From assembly GCF_007859945.1 (NCBI RefSeq), contig NZ_SJPQ01000002.1, forward strand, positions 846,279 to 910,278: 64,000 bases of DNA, in the 5' to 3' direction. This document shows, in pieces, positions 8,021-16,591 of this stretch. The DNA comes from Pseudobythopirellula maris. Its GTDB lineage: Bacteria; Planctomycetota; Planctomycetia; Pirellulales; Lacipirellulaceae. The position numbers and the translations under genes were made by a program. Position 1 is the first letter of the stretch; each line of letters opens with the position of its first letter. The notes under the pieces were generated by a model, which made no database searches, had not been told where the DNA came from, and saw nothing but the letters and a program-made list of their open reading frames with translations.

Positions 8021-9190
8021 TTAGAACCGCCTGAGAATCGTCGCCACGCCCTGGCCCGCGCCGATGCACATCGTCGCGAGGCCCACTTCGGCGTTGCGGC
8101 CGATCATCGTGTGCAGCAGGGTGGTGGCGATGCGGGCGCCGCTCGCGCCCAAGGGGTGGCCGATGGCGATCGAGCCGCCGCGGACGTTCACCTTCGCGTC
8201 GACCGTCTCTTCGCTCATCTGAAGCATCCGCGTGCAGGCGAGCGCCTGGGCGGCGAACGCCTCGTTGAGTTCAATCAGATCGATGTCGTCCAGGGTCATG
8301 CCGGCGCGCTGGAGCACTTTCAGGGTGGCGGGGACCGGGCCGGCGCCCATCACCGCCGGGTCGACGCCGGCCACGGCGGTGGCCACCACCTCGGCCAGCG
8401 GCACGAGGCCGAGGTCCTCGGCCCGTTCCTTGGACATCACGAGCATCGCCGCGGCGCCGTCGTTCAGCGGCGAGCTGTTGCCGGCCGTCACGGTGCCGAC
8501 GACCGGCATGAACGCCGGCTTGAGGTCGGCCAAGGCTTCAAGGCTCGTGTCGGCGCGGACGCACTGGTCGCGGGTGACGAGCACCCGCTGGCCCGCCTCG
8601 TCGCGGCCGTAGGTGGGGACGATCTCGGCGGCGAACTCGCCCGCCTCGTGCGCCGTGTGGGCCCGCTCGTGGCTGCGCAGCGCGAACGCGTCTTGCGCCT
8701 CGCGGCTGATGCCCTGCGACTGGGCGAGAAACTCGGCCGTCACGCCCATCAGCAAGGCGCCCTTGCTGGTGTAGCGGAACAGCTTGGGGTTGATGTCGAC
8801 GCCCAGGTTCATCGGGTAGTGGTGCATGTGCTCCACACCGCCGACGACCTGCACGTCTTCGCCGCCGGCGCGGATGCTGTGGGACGCCTGATTCAAGGCT
8901 TGCAGGCTGCTGCCGCAGAGGCGGTTGATCGTCGCCCCCGCCACCGAGGCGGGCAGCCCCGCCGTGAGCGCCACCAGCCGGGCGACGTTCGTCCCCTGCT
9001 CGCCCTGCTGCTGGGTGCAGCCGAGCAGCAGGTCGTCGATCTCGGTTGGATCGACGCCGGTGCGCTCCACCAGCGCCCGCACCACCGCCACGGCGAGGTC
9101 GTCGGCCCGCACGTCGCGGTAGACGCCGCGCTCGGCGTGGGCCCGGCCGATCGGCGTGCGGACGGCGTCGATGATGACGGGGGTGGGCAT
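8021..9190 (-). CDS. fadA: Acetyl-CoA acyltransferase (thiolase)
   Basis: 389 residues from ATG 9190 ([13 protein letters not shown]), the typical thiolase start. It cleaves 3-ketoacyl-CoA with CoA in the last beta-oxidation step. All catalytic elements are present: nucleophile C92 in [11 protein letters not shown], the NEAFAAQ loop, H345 in [10 protein letters not shown] and C375 in CIGAGQG. The length is normal for a degradative or biosynthetic thiolase. It lies 203 bases downstream of fadB on the same strand and presumably forms the beta subunit of the trifunctional complex. The gap between them holds two inverted GC-rich repeats. Confidence 0.93.
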   Translation of the reverse strand: MPTPVIIDAVRTPIGRAHAERGVYRDVRADDLAVAVVRALVERTGVDPTEIDDLLLGCTQQQGEQGTNVARLVALTAGLPASVAGATINRLCGSSLQALNQASHSIRAGGEDVQVVGGVEHMHHYPMNLGVDINPKLFRYTSKGALLMGVTAEFLAQSQGISREAQDAFALRSHERAHTAHEAGEFAAEIVPTYGRDEAGQRVLVTRDQCVRADTSLEALADLKPAFMPVVGTVTAGNSSPLNDGAAAMLVMSKERAEDLGLVPLAEVVATAVAGVDPAVMGAGPVPATLKVLQRAGMTLDDIDLIELNEAFAAQALACTRMLQMSEETVDAKVNVRGGSIAIGHPLGASGARIATTLLHTMIGRNAEVGLATMCIGAGQGVATILRRF

Positions 9191-9250
9191 TTTAGAGGGG
9201 AGATGGGGAAAGGAGAAAGGAGATTGGGGAGCGGCAAAGCCGTTTCGCAT

Positions 9251-9287
9251 CCCCCTCCCCTGGAAGGGGAGGGGCTAGGGGAGGGGT
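9251..9287 (+). repeat. GC-rich palindromic repeat, copy 1 of an inverted pair
   Basis: CCCCTCCCCTGGAAGGGGAG followed by GGGCTAGGGGAGGGG. It is an inverted, slightly diverged copy of 9333-9370, and both lie between fadB and fadA. Confidence 0.6.
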
Positions 9288-9332
9288 GAAAGCGTTCAGG
9301 CACAGGAAAGAGACCTAGCCGATTCAGGCCCG

Positions 9333-9370
9333 ACCCCCTCCCCTAACCCCTCCCCCCATGGGGGAGGGGG
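9333..9370 (-). repeat. GC-rich palindromic repeat, copy 2 of an inverted pair
   Basis: Reads ACCCCCTCCCCTAACCCC then TCCCCCCATGGGGGAGGGGG. Its reverse complement aligns with 9251-9287, including the GGGGTTAGGGGAGGGG tail. The pair could fold into a large hairpin in the fadB-fadA transcript. Confidence 0.6.
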
Positions 9371-9393
9371 ATACAAAGCTTCTGATTGGTCAC

Positions 9394-11580
9394 TCACAGG
9401 ATCATGTCGTAAAAACTCACGCCGCCCGCGGCGGCTTTCTTGATCATCTCGGTTGGCTCGAACCGTTTGCCCAACGGGGCCAGCGGCTCGAGGCGTTTCA
9501 GGATCTCGGCGGCGCCGACGGTGTCGGCCCAGTGGAACAGGCCGCCCTTGTGGGGCGGGAAGCCGACGCCGAGGATCAGCGCGAGGTCGACGTCGCGCAC
9601 GCTCGGCACGATGCCGTCTTCGACGGCCCGGGTCGCCTCGACCAGCATCGGCATCAGCAGGCGATCGGCGAGGTCGTAGTCGCCGGCGGCTTTAGCCTTG
9701 CTGCTCTCAGCTTTCAGGATCTCGCCCGCCTCGGCGCTCGGCGTCTTCTTGGGCGGCTTGCCCCCTTTGCCGGGCGCCCAGTCGTAAAAACCTTTGCCGT
9801 TCTTCTGGCCCAAGCGGCCCGCCTCGACCATCGCGGCGACGGCGCCCGCCGGCTCGACACGGTCGCTGAAGGCGGCGGCCATCACGCGACCGGCGTGCAG
9901 GCAGGTGTCGAGACCGACCACGTCGTGCAGCTCGAGCGGGCCCATCGGCATGCCGAACGCCTTGGCCGTCTTCTCGATCGCCTTGGTCGGAACGCCCTCG
10001 CCCGCCATCAGCGCCGCCTCGTTCATGTACGGCATGAGCAGGCGGTTGACGAGGAACCCGGGGCCGTCGCTGACGACGACCGGCGTCTTGCCGAGCCGGC
10101 GGGCGTAGGCGGCCATCTGGGCGACGGTGGCGTCGGAGGTCTTCTCTCCGCGGATCACCTCCACGAGCGGCATTTTCCGCACGGGGTTGAAGAAGTGCAG
10201 GCCGCAGAAACGCTCCGGATGTTTGAGCCCTTCGGCGAGCTGGGTGATCGGGATCGTCGAGGTGTTCGACGCCAGGATGGTCCGCTCGGTGGCGTGCGGC
10301 TCAAGCGCGGCGAACAGCTCGCGTTTCGCATCGGCCCGCTCGATGATCGCCTCGATGACGACCTCGCACGCGGCGAGCGACTCGGGCGAGGTGGCGGCGT
10401 TGACCAGAGCGCCGCGTTCGATGGCGAGGCCGGCGTCGGCCGATTTGGTCTTTTTGTTGTACGAGACTTCGCGGACCACGCCGGCCACACCGGCGCCGAG
10501 CGCTTCGGCCCTCGTGTCGGAGAGCAGCACCGGCACGCACCGTTTCACGTTGGCCGCGGCGATGCCTTGGCCCATGATGCCGGCGCCGACGACGGCGGCC
10601 GATCGCGGGAAATCCTTGTCGGCCGGCTGATCGCCGGCGACCTTCTTCGCCCGGTCGGTGAGGAAGAAGACGTTCAGCAGCGCCCGGTTCACCGGCGAGC
10701 CGAACAGCGGGGCGAACGCCTCGGCTTCGCTTGCCAGGGCCGCCGTCGCGTCCTGTTGCGACGCCTCGAGCAGCAGCTCCAAGGCGGCCATCGGCGCCGG
10801 GTAATGCCCGCCGGTCTTCTGCTGAACCATGGCGCTCGCCGTGGCGCCGAGGAACGCGAGCTCGGTCTCGCTCTGCGTGATCGGCCCGGCCCAGCGCTCG
10901 CGGTCGGCGAGGTACGCCTTCGATTCTTGTTCCTGCTCGATCAGCCTGACGGCGGCGTCGACCAGGGGCGAGCCGTCGTCGCCCTTCTTCGGGTTCGGGA
11001 CGACGTCGTCCGCCAGGCCCATCGCCTGCGCTTCGTCGGCCGCCACATTATCGCCGCCAGTGATCATCTCCGCGGCGTTCGACAGGCCCACGATCCGCGG
11101 CGCCCGCACCGTGCCGCCCCAGCCGGGGAAGAGGCCGAGCTTCACTTCGGGGAACCCGATCAGGGCCGACTCGGTCACGACGCGGCGGTCACACCACACG
11201 GCGAGCTCCGCCCCGCCGCCGACGCACAGCCCGTTGATCGCGGCCACGGTGACATACGGCGTATTCGCCAATCGCTCGAACAGCAGCTGCCCGCGGCGGC
11301 TGACCTGGACGATCTCGTCCTTCGGTTGGTCGAGCCCGGCGACGAACTCGGTGAGGTCGGCGCCGGCGATAAAGCCGCTCGGCTTGCCGCTCACGATCAC
11401 CAGGCCGCGGAGGTCTTTTTGCTTTTCGAGCTCATCGAGCCGGCCGGCGATCTCCTCCATCACGCGGGTGGAGAGGATGTTGACCGAGCGGTCGGGGCAG
11501 TCGAGTGTGAGCACCGCCACGCCGCCCGCGCGCAGGTCGAGCCGAGTCGCTGGGGCGTTGTTTTGCGCCGGGGTCGCCAT
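9394..11580 (-). CDS. fadB: Enoyl-CoA hydratase / 3-hydroxyacyl-CoA dehydrogenase, trifunctional alpha subunit
   Basis: 728 residues from ATG 11580 (MATPAQNNAP); the frame runs 138 codons further upstream but without family similarity. The N-terminal crotonase domain has the oxyanion loop SGFIAGADLTEF and both catalytic glutamates (E125 in GGGAE, E145 in GFPEVKLG). The NAD-binding domain starts at VGAGIMGQGI (G332-x-G334-x-x-G337), followed by the ASNTSTIPI and HFFNPVRKMPLVEV signatures of 3-hydroxyacyl-CoA dehydrogenases. It hydrates enoyl-CoA and oxidises the hydroxy product during fatty-acid oxidation. With fadA it makes a fadBA operon read leftwards; the length is normal for FadB/FadJ. 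Confidence 0.93.
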   Translation of the reverse strand: MATPAQNNAPATRLDLRAGGVAVLTLDCPDRSVNILSTRVMEEIAGRLDELEKQKDLRGLVIVSGKPSGFIAGADLTEFVAGLDQPKDEIVQVSRRGQLLFERLANTPYVTVAAINGLCVGGGAELAVWCDRRVVTESALIGFPEVKLGLFPGWGGTVRAPRIVGLSNAAEMITGGDNVAADEAQAMGLADDVVPNPKKGDDGSPLVDAAVRLIEQEQESKAYLADRERWAGPITQSETELAFLGATASAMVQQKTGGHYPAPMAALELLLEASQQDATAALASEAEAFAPLFGSPVNRALLNVFFLTDRAKKVAGDQPADKDFPRSAAVVGAGIMGQGIAAANVKRCVPVLLSDTRAEALGAGVAGVVREVSYNKKTKSADAGLAIERGALVNAATSPESLAACEVVIEAIIERADAKRELFAALEPHATERTILASNTSTIPITQLAEGLKHPERFCGLHFFNPVRKMPLVEVIRGEKTSDATVAQMAAYARRLGKTPVVVSDGPGFLVNRLLMPYMNEAALMAGEGVPTKAIEKTAKAFGMPMGPLELHDVVGLDTCLHAGRVMAAAFSDRVEPAGAVAAMVEAGRLGQKNGKGFYDWAPGKGGKPPKKTPSAEAGEILKAESSKAKAAGDYDLADRLLMPMLVEATRAVEDGIVPSVRDVDLALILGVGFPPHKGGLFHWADTVGAAEILKRLEPLAPLGKRFEPTEMIKKAAAGGVSFYDMIL

Positions 11581-11715
11581 CCGCAAGTTTCCGGGGGGCG
11601 TGTGAGACGTGTGAGATAAGATCGGGGCGAAACGTCGATCGCTACACAACCATACGTCACGCCGCCGGCCCGGGCCATCCACCCGCAGTACAGTTATGCG
11701 CGCCGCAGCGGAGCT

Positions 11716-11795
11716 GGCGAGCCGGCGGGCGTAAGCCCCCGGGAAGGCGCCGGGTACCCGCTCCACTCCGGGGGGTGTACGCCCGCCGGCTCGCC
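11716..11795. repeat. Palindromic repeat with GGCGAGCC/GGCTCGCC ends
   Basis: Two arms, 11716-11742 and 11768-11795, begin and end with a perfect 17-bp inverted match (GGCGAGCCGGCGGGCGT) and extend with few mismatches to a CCCCCGG core. A run of six T follows at 11796. Arm sequence and ends match the elements at 51053-51140 and 60723-60758, so this is one family. It lies in the divergent gap between fadB and the DUF4430 gene, where it may also act as a terminator-like structure. Confidence 0.7.
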
Positions 11796-11855
11796 TTTTT
11801 TGGGGCAGATGATCGACACGTTGACATTGGCGGGCCATGGGCGGAAGTTGGCCGC

Positions 11856-12335
11856 ATGGACACCACGCCGTCAACCGCCCAACCGACCCGCTCCTGGCGC
11901 CTGCCTGCGGCGCTGCTGCTTGTTTTGCTGATGGTGCTACTGGCCCGGGCGTGGGCGCCCGCCTTGCAGAGCGGCGTCGCGACGCCGCCGGCACTCGATC
12001 CGGCCGCTGTGGTCGGCGTGGTTACCCTCGCCGCCGAGGTCGATGGGGAGCCCCCCGCCCCCCTTCCGCCCGAGGTCGAGGCCTCGGTCGGGGCCGAGAC
12101 GACCGCGCTCGACGCCCTGCTGGCGGCGGGCCGCGAGTCGGACGCCTGGCGCGTCGAATACCGCGGCGAGGGGGCGATGGCGTTCGTCGAGTCGATCGGC
12201 GGCGCCACGAACGAGGGCCCCGACGGCCGCAACTGGCGGTTTGAGGTCAACGGCGTCGAGGCGGACCGCGGCGCCGGCGCCACGCCTGTCTCGCCGGGGG
12301 ACCGAGTCTTGTGGCGGTTCACCCAATTTCAGTAG
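11856..12335 (+). CDS. DUF4430 (transcobalamin-like) domain protein, membrane anchored
   Basis: 159 residues from ATG 11856 (MDTTPSTAQP); the frame is open from 11775, but that part overlaps the palindromic repeat. One membrane helix at about residues 17-33 anchors or exports it. After a Pro-rich linker, the C-terminal 75 residues match DUF4430, the small beta-grasp-like domain of the transcobalamin C-terminus: ALDALLAAG, then FVESIGGATN, WRFEVNGV and GDRVLWRF. In other bacteria such domains are displayed next to vitamin transporters. The next gene encodes an S-component-like membrane protein only 66 bases away, so a role in capturing a small ligand is plausible. No cobalamin riboswitch is visible. 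Confidence 0.75.
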   Translation: MDTTPSTAQPTRSWRLPAALLLVLLMVLLARAWAPALQSGVATPPALDPAAVVGVVTLAAEVDGEPPAPLPPEVEASVGAETTALDALLAAGRESDAWRVEYRGEGAMAFVESIGGATNEGPDGRNWRFEVNGVEADRGAGATPVSPGDRVLWRFTQFQ

Positions 12336-12401
12336 ACTACTCGGCGGTAGAATGCCGAGTCCTTCTAGTTTGCCTGTTTTAGTTTGTCTCTTTCGACACA
12401 T

Positions 12402-12971
12402 ATGGATCCTGTGATGCCCGCCCTCCGCGCCCGCTCGACTGAAATCGCCGTTTTCGCGTTGCTCGTGGCGATCGGCGTTGCCGGCCGCTGGGGCCAGCCC
12501 GACTGGTGCGTCACGCCGCTGGCGGCCGTCGGCCTGTTCGCGGGACGCTACTTCGCCAGCCGCTCGGTCGCGATGCTCGTGCCGCTCACAGCGATGCTCG
12601 TCTCCGACCTGGCGTTGCCCGCCTACGCCAACCGCGGCGTGATGCTCGCCGTGTACGCCGCCATGGTGCTCCCGCCGCTGCTAGGCCGGTTGCTCCGCAA
12701 CGACCGCCTGTCGCGCCCCGCTTGGCTCGGTCGCTTGGCGGCCGGCGCCGTCGCGCCCTCGGTCGTGTTCTTTCTCGTGACGAACTTCGCGTACTGGTCG
12801 CTCGGCAGCCTCTACCCGCACACCGGCGCAGGGCTCATGGCGTGCTACGCGGCGGCCGTGCCGTTCTTCCGGGCGATGCTCACGGGCGACGTGGTCTACA
12901 CGGCGCTGGTGTTCGGCGCGGCGATGCTCGCCGGCATGCGGGCGCCGCAAGCGGCGCCGGCCCGCGGCTAA
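12402..12971 (+). CDS. Membrane protein resembling an ECF S component (DUF6580-like)
   Basis: 189 residues from ATG 12402, with about five hydrophobic helices. The first region has the pattern VAIGVAGRWG, then TPLAAVGLFAGRYF and MLVSDLAL, which fits the DUF6580 family (N-P.ga..lfaG.yf...lP...m..sD). That family resembles the substrate-binding S components of energy-coupling-factor transporters. No ATPase or T component is present nearby, so it would have to share one. It follows the DUF4430 gene and probably shares its transcript. Substrate unknown. Confidence 0.7.
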   Translation: MDPVMPALRARSTEIAVFALLVAIGVAGRWGQPDWCVTPLAAVGLFAGRYFASRSVAMLVPLTAMLVSDLALPAYANRGVMLAVYAAMVLPPLLGRLLRNDRLSRPAWLGRLAAGAVAPSVVFFLVTNFAYWSLGSLYPHTGAGLMACYAAAVPFFRAMLTGDVVYTALVFGAAMLAGMRAPQAAPARG

Positions 12972-13004
12972 AACGCGCGGCTGCAGGGAACGAGAACGCG
13001 TGGC

Positions 13005-13147
13005 TGTAGGGAACGCCCTCCGTGGCGTTCCAGCACCGGGTACACGGTCTTCTCGATCGTGCTGCTGATTAGCCCTAGTGCGCTTAGCAGGAGCGAGGAC
13101 GATCCTGCCCGCCGGGGTTCGGAACGCCACAGAGGGCGTTCCCTACA
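13005..13147. repeat. Inverted pair of TGTAGGG...GTGGCGTTCC repeats
   Basis: Two 27-bp arms (13005-13031 and the reverse complement at 13121-13147) agree at 26 of 27 positions. Each begins TGTAGGGAACGCCCTC and ends GTGGCGTTCC, and each arm is itself partly palindromic (GGAACGCC/GGCGTTCC). They bracket 89 bases of unique DNA. Related direct copies with GGGATCGCCCTCTGTGGC occur at 31716-31775. Confidence 0.75.
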
Positions 13148-13164
13148 GGTGAGAGAAGTCCTTT

Positions 13165-13695
13165 TTAGTTCCACGGCCCCTTGGGCGCTGGCGGGCCGTC
13201 GATCAGGTCGTCCACGCCTTCGTCGTCTTCGGGCGGCTCTAGTTCAAAATCTTCGCGCTCCACGAGCGGCTCGAGCCGCTTGAGCTCGTACGAGGCGAAT
13301 TGCTTCTCGTACAGCGTGCCGTCGGCCACAGTGAGCTCGTAGCGCATGGCGCCCTCGGTCTCGTCCCACAGCCGCTCGCGGATGAAGCCGATCACCGGGT
13401 CGTTCTTCATGCCCAAAGGGCGGACCGACACTTCGTCACCGATCTCCCACCCCTCGGGCTCGACCTCGCACCACAGCGTGCGTCGCACACGGAGGCGCTC
13501 GTCGCCGTAGTGGAGGATGACGTAGGGGCCTTCTTGGCCGTCGCGGCGCCAAACGCGGGGGCCGGGAATGACTCCCTTGGCCCGCTCGCGGTCGTCCGGG
13601 TGGACCCACTCGTCGCTCGATTCGCCCGGGGGCGTCTTGGGCCACCAGGGGTAGTAACCGAAAGCGGGGTCGTTGTTGATCGGCGGCAGCGTCAT
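13165..13695 (-). CDS. Conserved hypothetical acidic protein
   Basis: 176 residues, not recognised. The N-terminal half is rich in Trp, Pro and Tyr (AFGYYPWWPKTPPGESSDEW). The middle looks beta-rich (YVILHYGDERLRVRRTLWCEV, then GDEVSVRP), and the C-terminal 30 residues are very acidic with a Pro-rich end (EPPEDDEGVDDL). No signal peptide or membrane segment. It may be a small SH3/Tudor-like beta barrel, which is only a guess from the strand pattern. It is transcribed leftwards, divergent from the KAP-like gene. Confidence 0.65.
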   Translation of the reverse strand: MTLPPINNDPAFGYYPWWPKTPPGESSDEWVHPDDRERAKGVIPGPRVWRRDGQEGPYVILHYGDERLRVRRTLWCEVEPEGWEIGDEVSVRPLGMKNDPVIGFIRERLWDETEGAMRYELTVADGTLYEKQFASYELKRLEPLVEREDFELEPPEDDEGVDDLIDGPPAPKGPWN

Positions 13696-13876
13696 GCGAA
13701 TCAGAAATGCTACGGGCCCTGGGGTCGGAAACGCTTGCGGTTGCAGCGTTTTCTCCGATTATACGCCTAACTTCCGCCGCCCGCCGCTGGAACCCCCCGC
13801 TGTGGGCGGTCTACGATCGGTAGCGAGGTAGGTTTTTCTGAATAAGGCTAGAAGCCCTCCGAAACCATCACGCGCC

Positions 13877-15385
13877 ATGAAGACCGAACAGTTCCTAAGC
13901 CACCACGGCGTTGCGTCGAACCCTTTCGCCGAAGAAGACGCGCAGACCGACCTGGTCTTCCAGACCCACTGCGCGGACGTCTACCACCCGGCGTGGGACA
14001 AGGTGTACGGCGACCCCGCGAACCCGGCCACGTCGCTGGTGTTCGGCGAGAAGGGCGCCGGCAAGACGGCCATGCGCTTGCAGATCGTCACGAAGCTCGC
14101 CGAGCACAACCGCGACCACAAAGCGGGGCGCGTTTGGGTGGTGGAGTACGACGACTTCAACCCGATGCTCGACCGCTTCGCCGACCGGCTCTCGGCGCGC
14201 AAGCAGCGCGACCCGAGCCGCGTGCTCGCCGATTGGAAGCTGTGGGACCACATGGACGCGATCTTGTCGCTCGCCGTGACGGACCTGGTCGATCACCTGC
14301 TCGACGCCAAGAAGTCGCCCAAGGAAGACGCCAACCGGCTCAAGCCGAGCGCCACCGAATCGACGCCCGCCAAGGCGCTCGACCACGCCCAGAAGCGCGA
14401 CCTGCTGCTGCTGGCCGCCTGCTACGACAACTCCACGGCCGAGCCGCTCACCAGCCGCTGGGGCCGCTTGCGCCGCCGGCTGGGGTTCTACTCGCCGAAG
14501 AGCTACATGCAGCTGGCGATCGGCGTGGCCGTCACGCTGCTCGTCGCTTGGGTCGGCTACCAGTGGGGCTCGCGTGCGTGGCTCGAACGGCCGTGGGTTT
14601 ACCTGGTGGTGCTCGCCGGCTGGGCGCCGTGGCTGCTGAAGTACACGACCCGCGTGGGGCGGGCGTGGCGGATCTCGCGCGAACTGCGTGTGATCAACCG
14701 CGACGTGCGGGCGCTCGGCTCGCTGCTCCGGGCGTTCACCAAGCAAGACCTGCTCAACCAACCGCTCCCCGAGAAGAGCCGCACCGACGACCGCTACGAG
14801 CAGCTCGACAAGCTGCGCGGCGTGCTCGCGACGCTCGGCGTCACCGGCGTGGTGGTGCTCGTGGACCGCGTCGACGAGCCGCACCAGGTGAACGGCCGCG
14901 TCGAGCTGATGCGGGATTTCATCTGGTCAATGCTCGACAACAAGTTCCTCAAGCAGTCGGGCCTGGGGATCAAGCTGCTGCTGCCCGCCGAGTTGATGGA
15001 CCACCTCAACCGCGAGGGACGCGACTTCCACCAGCGGGCCCGGCTCGACAAGCAGAACGTGGTGCCGTCGCTCGATTGGACCGGTCAGGCGCTGCTGGAC
15101 CTGGCCGACGCCCGCCTGGCGGCCTGCGCCGAGGGGGGCAAGCGGCCGCGGCTCAGGGACCTCGTCGACCCGGCGGTTAGCGACCAGCGGCTCGTCGACG
15201 CGATACGGTCGCTCCGCACGCCGCGGCACGCCTTCAAGTTTCTCTACCGATTGATCTCGACCCATTGCAATGCGCACAGCGAGTCGGAGCCCGTGTGGCG
15301 CGTGGCCCCCGACGCCTTCGAGGCGATGCTGGCCGTCTACGCCCGCGAGCAGGCGGCCGTCGATCGCGGCTTGTCGGCGAGCTGA
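13877..15385 (+). CDS. KAP-like P-loop NTPase with two inserted membrane helices
   Basis: 502 residues. Walker A is GEKGAGKT (57-64), and Walker B with its acidic follow-up is VVVLVDRVDEP (325-335). Between them, residues about 211-232 and 239-256 form two hydrophobic helices. A membrane hairpin inserted inside the P-loop domain is the hallmark of KAP-type NTPases. The C-terminal 150 residues are helical (LPAELMDHL, LRTPRHAFKFLYRLIS), as in STAND/KAP proteins. KAP proteins sit at the inner membrane and some act in anti-phage or signalling roles. No effector or partner is obvious here; the next gene is a SUKH-like protein 290 bases downstream. The 3' gap (15386-15676) holds nothing recognisable. 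Confidence 0.75.
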   Translation: MKTEQFLSHHGVASNPFAEEDAQTDLVFQTHCADVYHPAWDKVYGDPANPATSLVFGEKGAGKTAMRLQIVTKLAEHNRDHKAGRVWVVEYDDFNPMLDRFADRLSARKQRDPSRVLADWKLWDHMDAILSLAVTDLVDHLLDAKKSPKEDANRLKPSATESTPAKALDHAQKRDLLLLAACYDNSTAEPLTSRWGRLRRRLGFYSPKSYMQLAIGVAVTLLVAWVGYQWGSRAWLERPWVYLVVLAGWAPWLLKYTTRVGRAWRISRELRVINRDVRALGSLLRAFTKQDLLNQPLPEKSRTDDRYEQLDKLRGVLATLGVTGVVVLVDRVDEPHQVNGRVELMRDFIWSMLDNKFLKQSGLGIKLLLPAELMDHLNREGRDFHQRARLDKQNVVPSLDWTGQALLDLADARLAACAEGGKRPRLRDLVDPAVSDQRLVDAIRSLRTPRHAFKFLYRLISTHCNAHSESEPVWRVAPDAFEAMLAVYAREQAAVDRGLSAS

Positions 15386-15676
15386 ATGGGAAAATGACGA
15401 AGCCCGAATGACGAACCTGTCGGTCGCGTCAGCGGTGTATTCCATCATCCCGGCGCCGCCCGCTTTCGAGCGAGGATTCTCACATTGATCGCAAGAAGGG
15501 CCACACTCGAGCACTCTGCGGCAATCTGGAAATAGGCTGCGAGCGGCGCCTCCTGTACAGGCTAACGGAGTCCGGAATCAGCGTCGAAGTTTCACTCCTA
15601 AGCGAGTTCGCGGCTATGATTCTGGACGCCTGCTCCGCTATACAATTGCGTGCCCATCCACGATTCCTAATTAGTG

Positions 15677-16369
15677 ATGCTCCAAAATCACCCTCGTTCG
15701 TACGCTCTGCCAGGAGTCAAGATTCCTCTCGACGTCCGCGAATCATGGCATCCTTGGATTCAGGAATTCGTCGGGTTGGAGTCCGCTGCGGCAACCGGAC
15801 GCCTACACGATCGATGGGCATCGATTGGTCGTGGGTCGATACTTGCACTACGTAGTACTCTCTCGGCATTCGAAGTACGCGAGATAGTCGACTTTGGCGA
15901 CGGCGGAATGATCAAGGCGATACGTCCCGATGCCGATGACGAGGCAGTTGGCAACTGCTTCTACCTGCCGGCGCCGCTTGATTCTGAGGTGCTTAACTCG
16001 CGATTGTCGTCAGTATCACTTTCCGAAAACCAGGCATTGCAAGAGTTCATGCGTCACTTCGCCGGTCTGTCTGAGGATACGACTGTCGCTGGGCACTTCG
16101 TCTACTCGGAATCGCCGTGGCCTGTATTTGACGACAGGTGGATAGAACCCATCGATGACGAAGAAGAGTTCGAAGAATGGAAGGGTTCTCTGATGCTTTT
16201 TCACGCTCGCAACGGTTGCCATGTCCTTATGCATCCGAGCGGGCGGGTAGCGTGGTGGGTGATGCAGGAGGCTTCTATCGATGCAATCGCCGGTAGCTTT
16301 GAAGACTTTGTAAGCCGCTTCAATGACCACAGGAAGCTCGCTTCGCCATATGATCCTTACGGTCCATAA
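15677..16369 (+). CDS. SUKH-like (SMI1/KNR4-type) hypothetical protein
   Basis: 230 residues from ATG 15677, with a GTG one codon earlier. The C-terminal part carries the loose SUKH pattern: MLFHARNGCHVLMHPSGRVAWWV, then IDAIAGSFEDFVSRFNDH, where a strand pair is followed by an S-F-x-x-F helix. An acidic segment (DDEEEFEEW) precedes it. The DNA is more AT-rich than neighbouring genes, suggesting acquisition. SUKH proteins often serve as immunity proteins to secreted toxins, but no toxin is seen here. Assignment is tentative. Confidence 0.55.
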   Translation: MLQNHPRSYALPGVKIPLDVRESWHPWIQEFVGLESAAATGRLHDRWASIGRGSILALRSTLSAFEVREIVDFGDGGMIKAIRPDADDEAVGNCFYLPAPLDSEVLNSRLSSVSLSENQALQEFMRHFAGLSEDTTVAGHFVYSESPWPVFDDRWIEPIDDEEEFEEWKGSLMLFHARNGCHVLMHPSGRVAWWVMQEASIDAIAGSFEDFVSRFNDHRKLASPYDPYGP

Positions 16370-16591
16370 GCTGCCTCGGCTTCATCGTTCGACGCGGATG
16401 TACCGGTCCGTCCCCAAGGACAAAGGAGTGACCTTTCGACGCTTACTTGGTTCATCCGCTAACCTGCAATGGCAGCTTCAACAGTGTCTCTAGCTGGGTT
16501 TTTAACGCATGCTTAAGTGAGTCCAGAGGCCGGCCTCAAGATGCTGGCGCTCGTGGCAGTCGCCAATACGCACGCATGCTAATGGCGCCTG

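Noticed and set aside
9358-11619. A 753-codon open frame on the + strand covering fadB
   Set aside because: It is the antisense of fadB, has Arg/His/Leu-rich composition without family similarity, and exists only because the high GC content removes stop codons.
11581-11855. Cobalamin riboswitch before the DUF4430 gene
   Set aside because: No B12-box-like sequence was found; the structure there is a palindromic repeat of a dispersed family.
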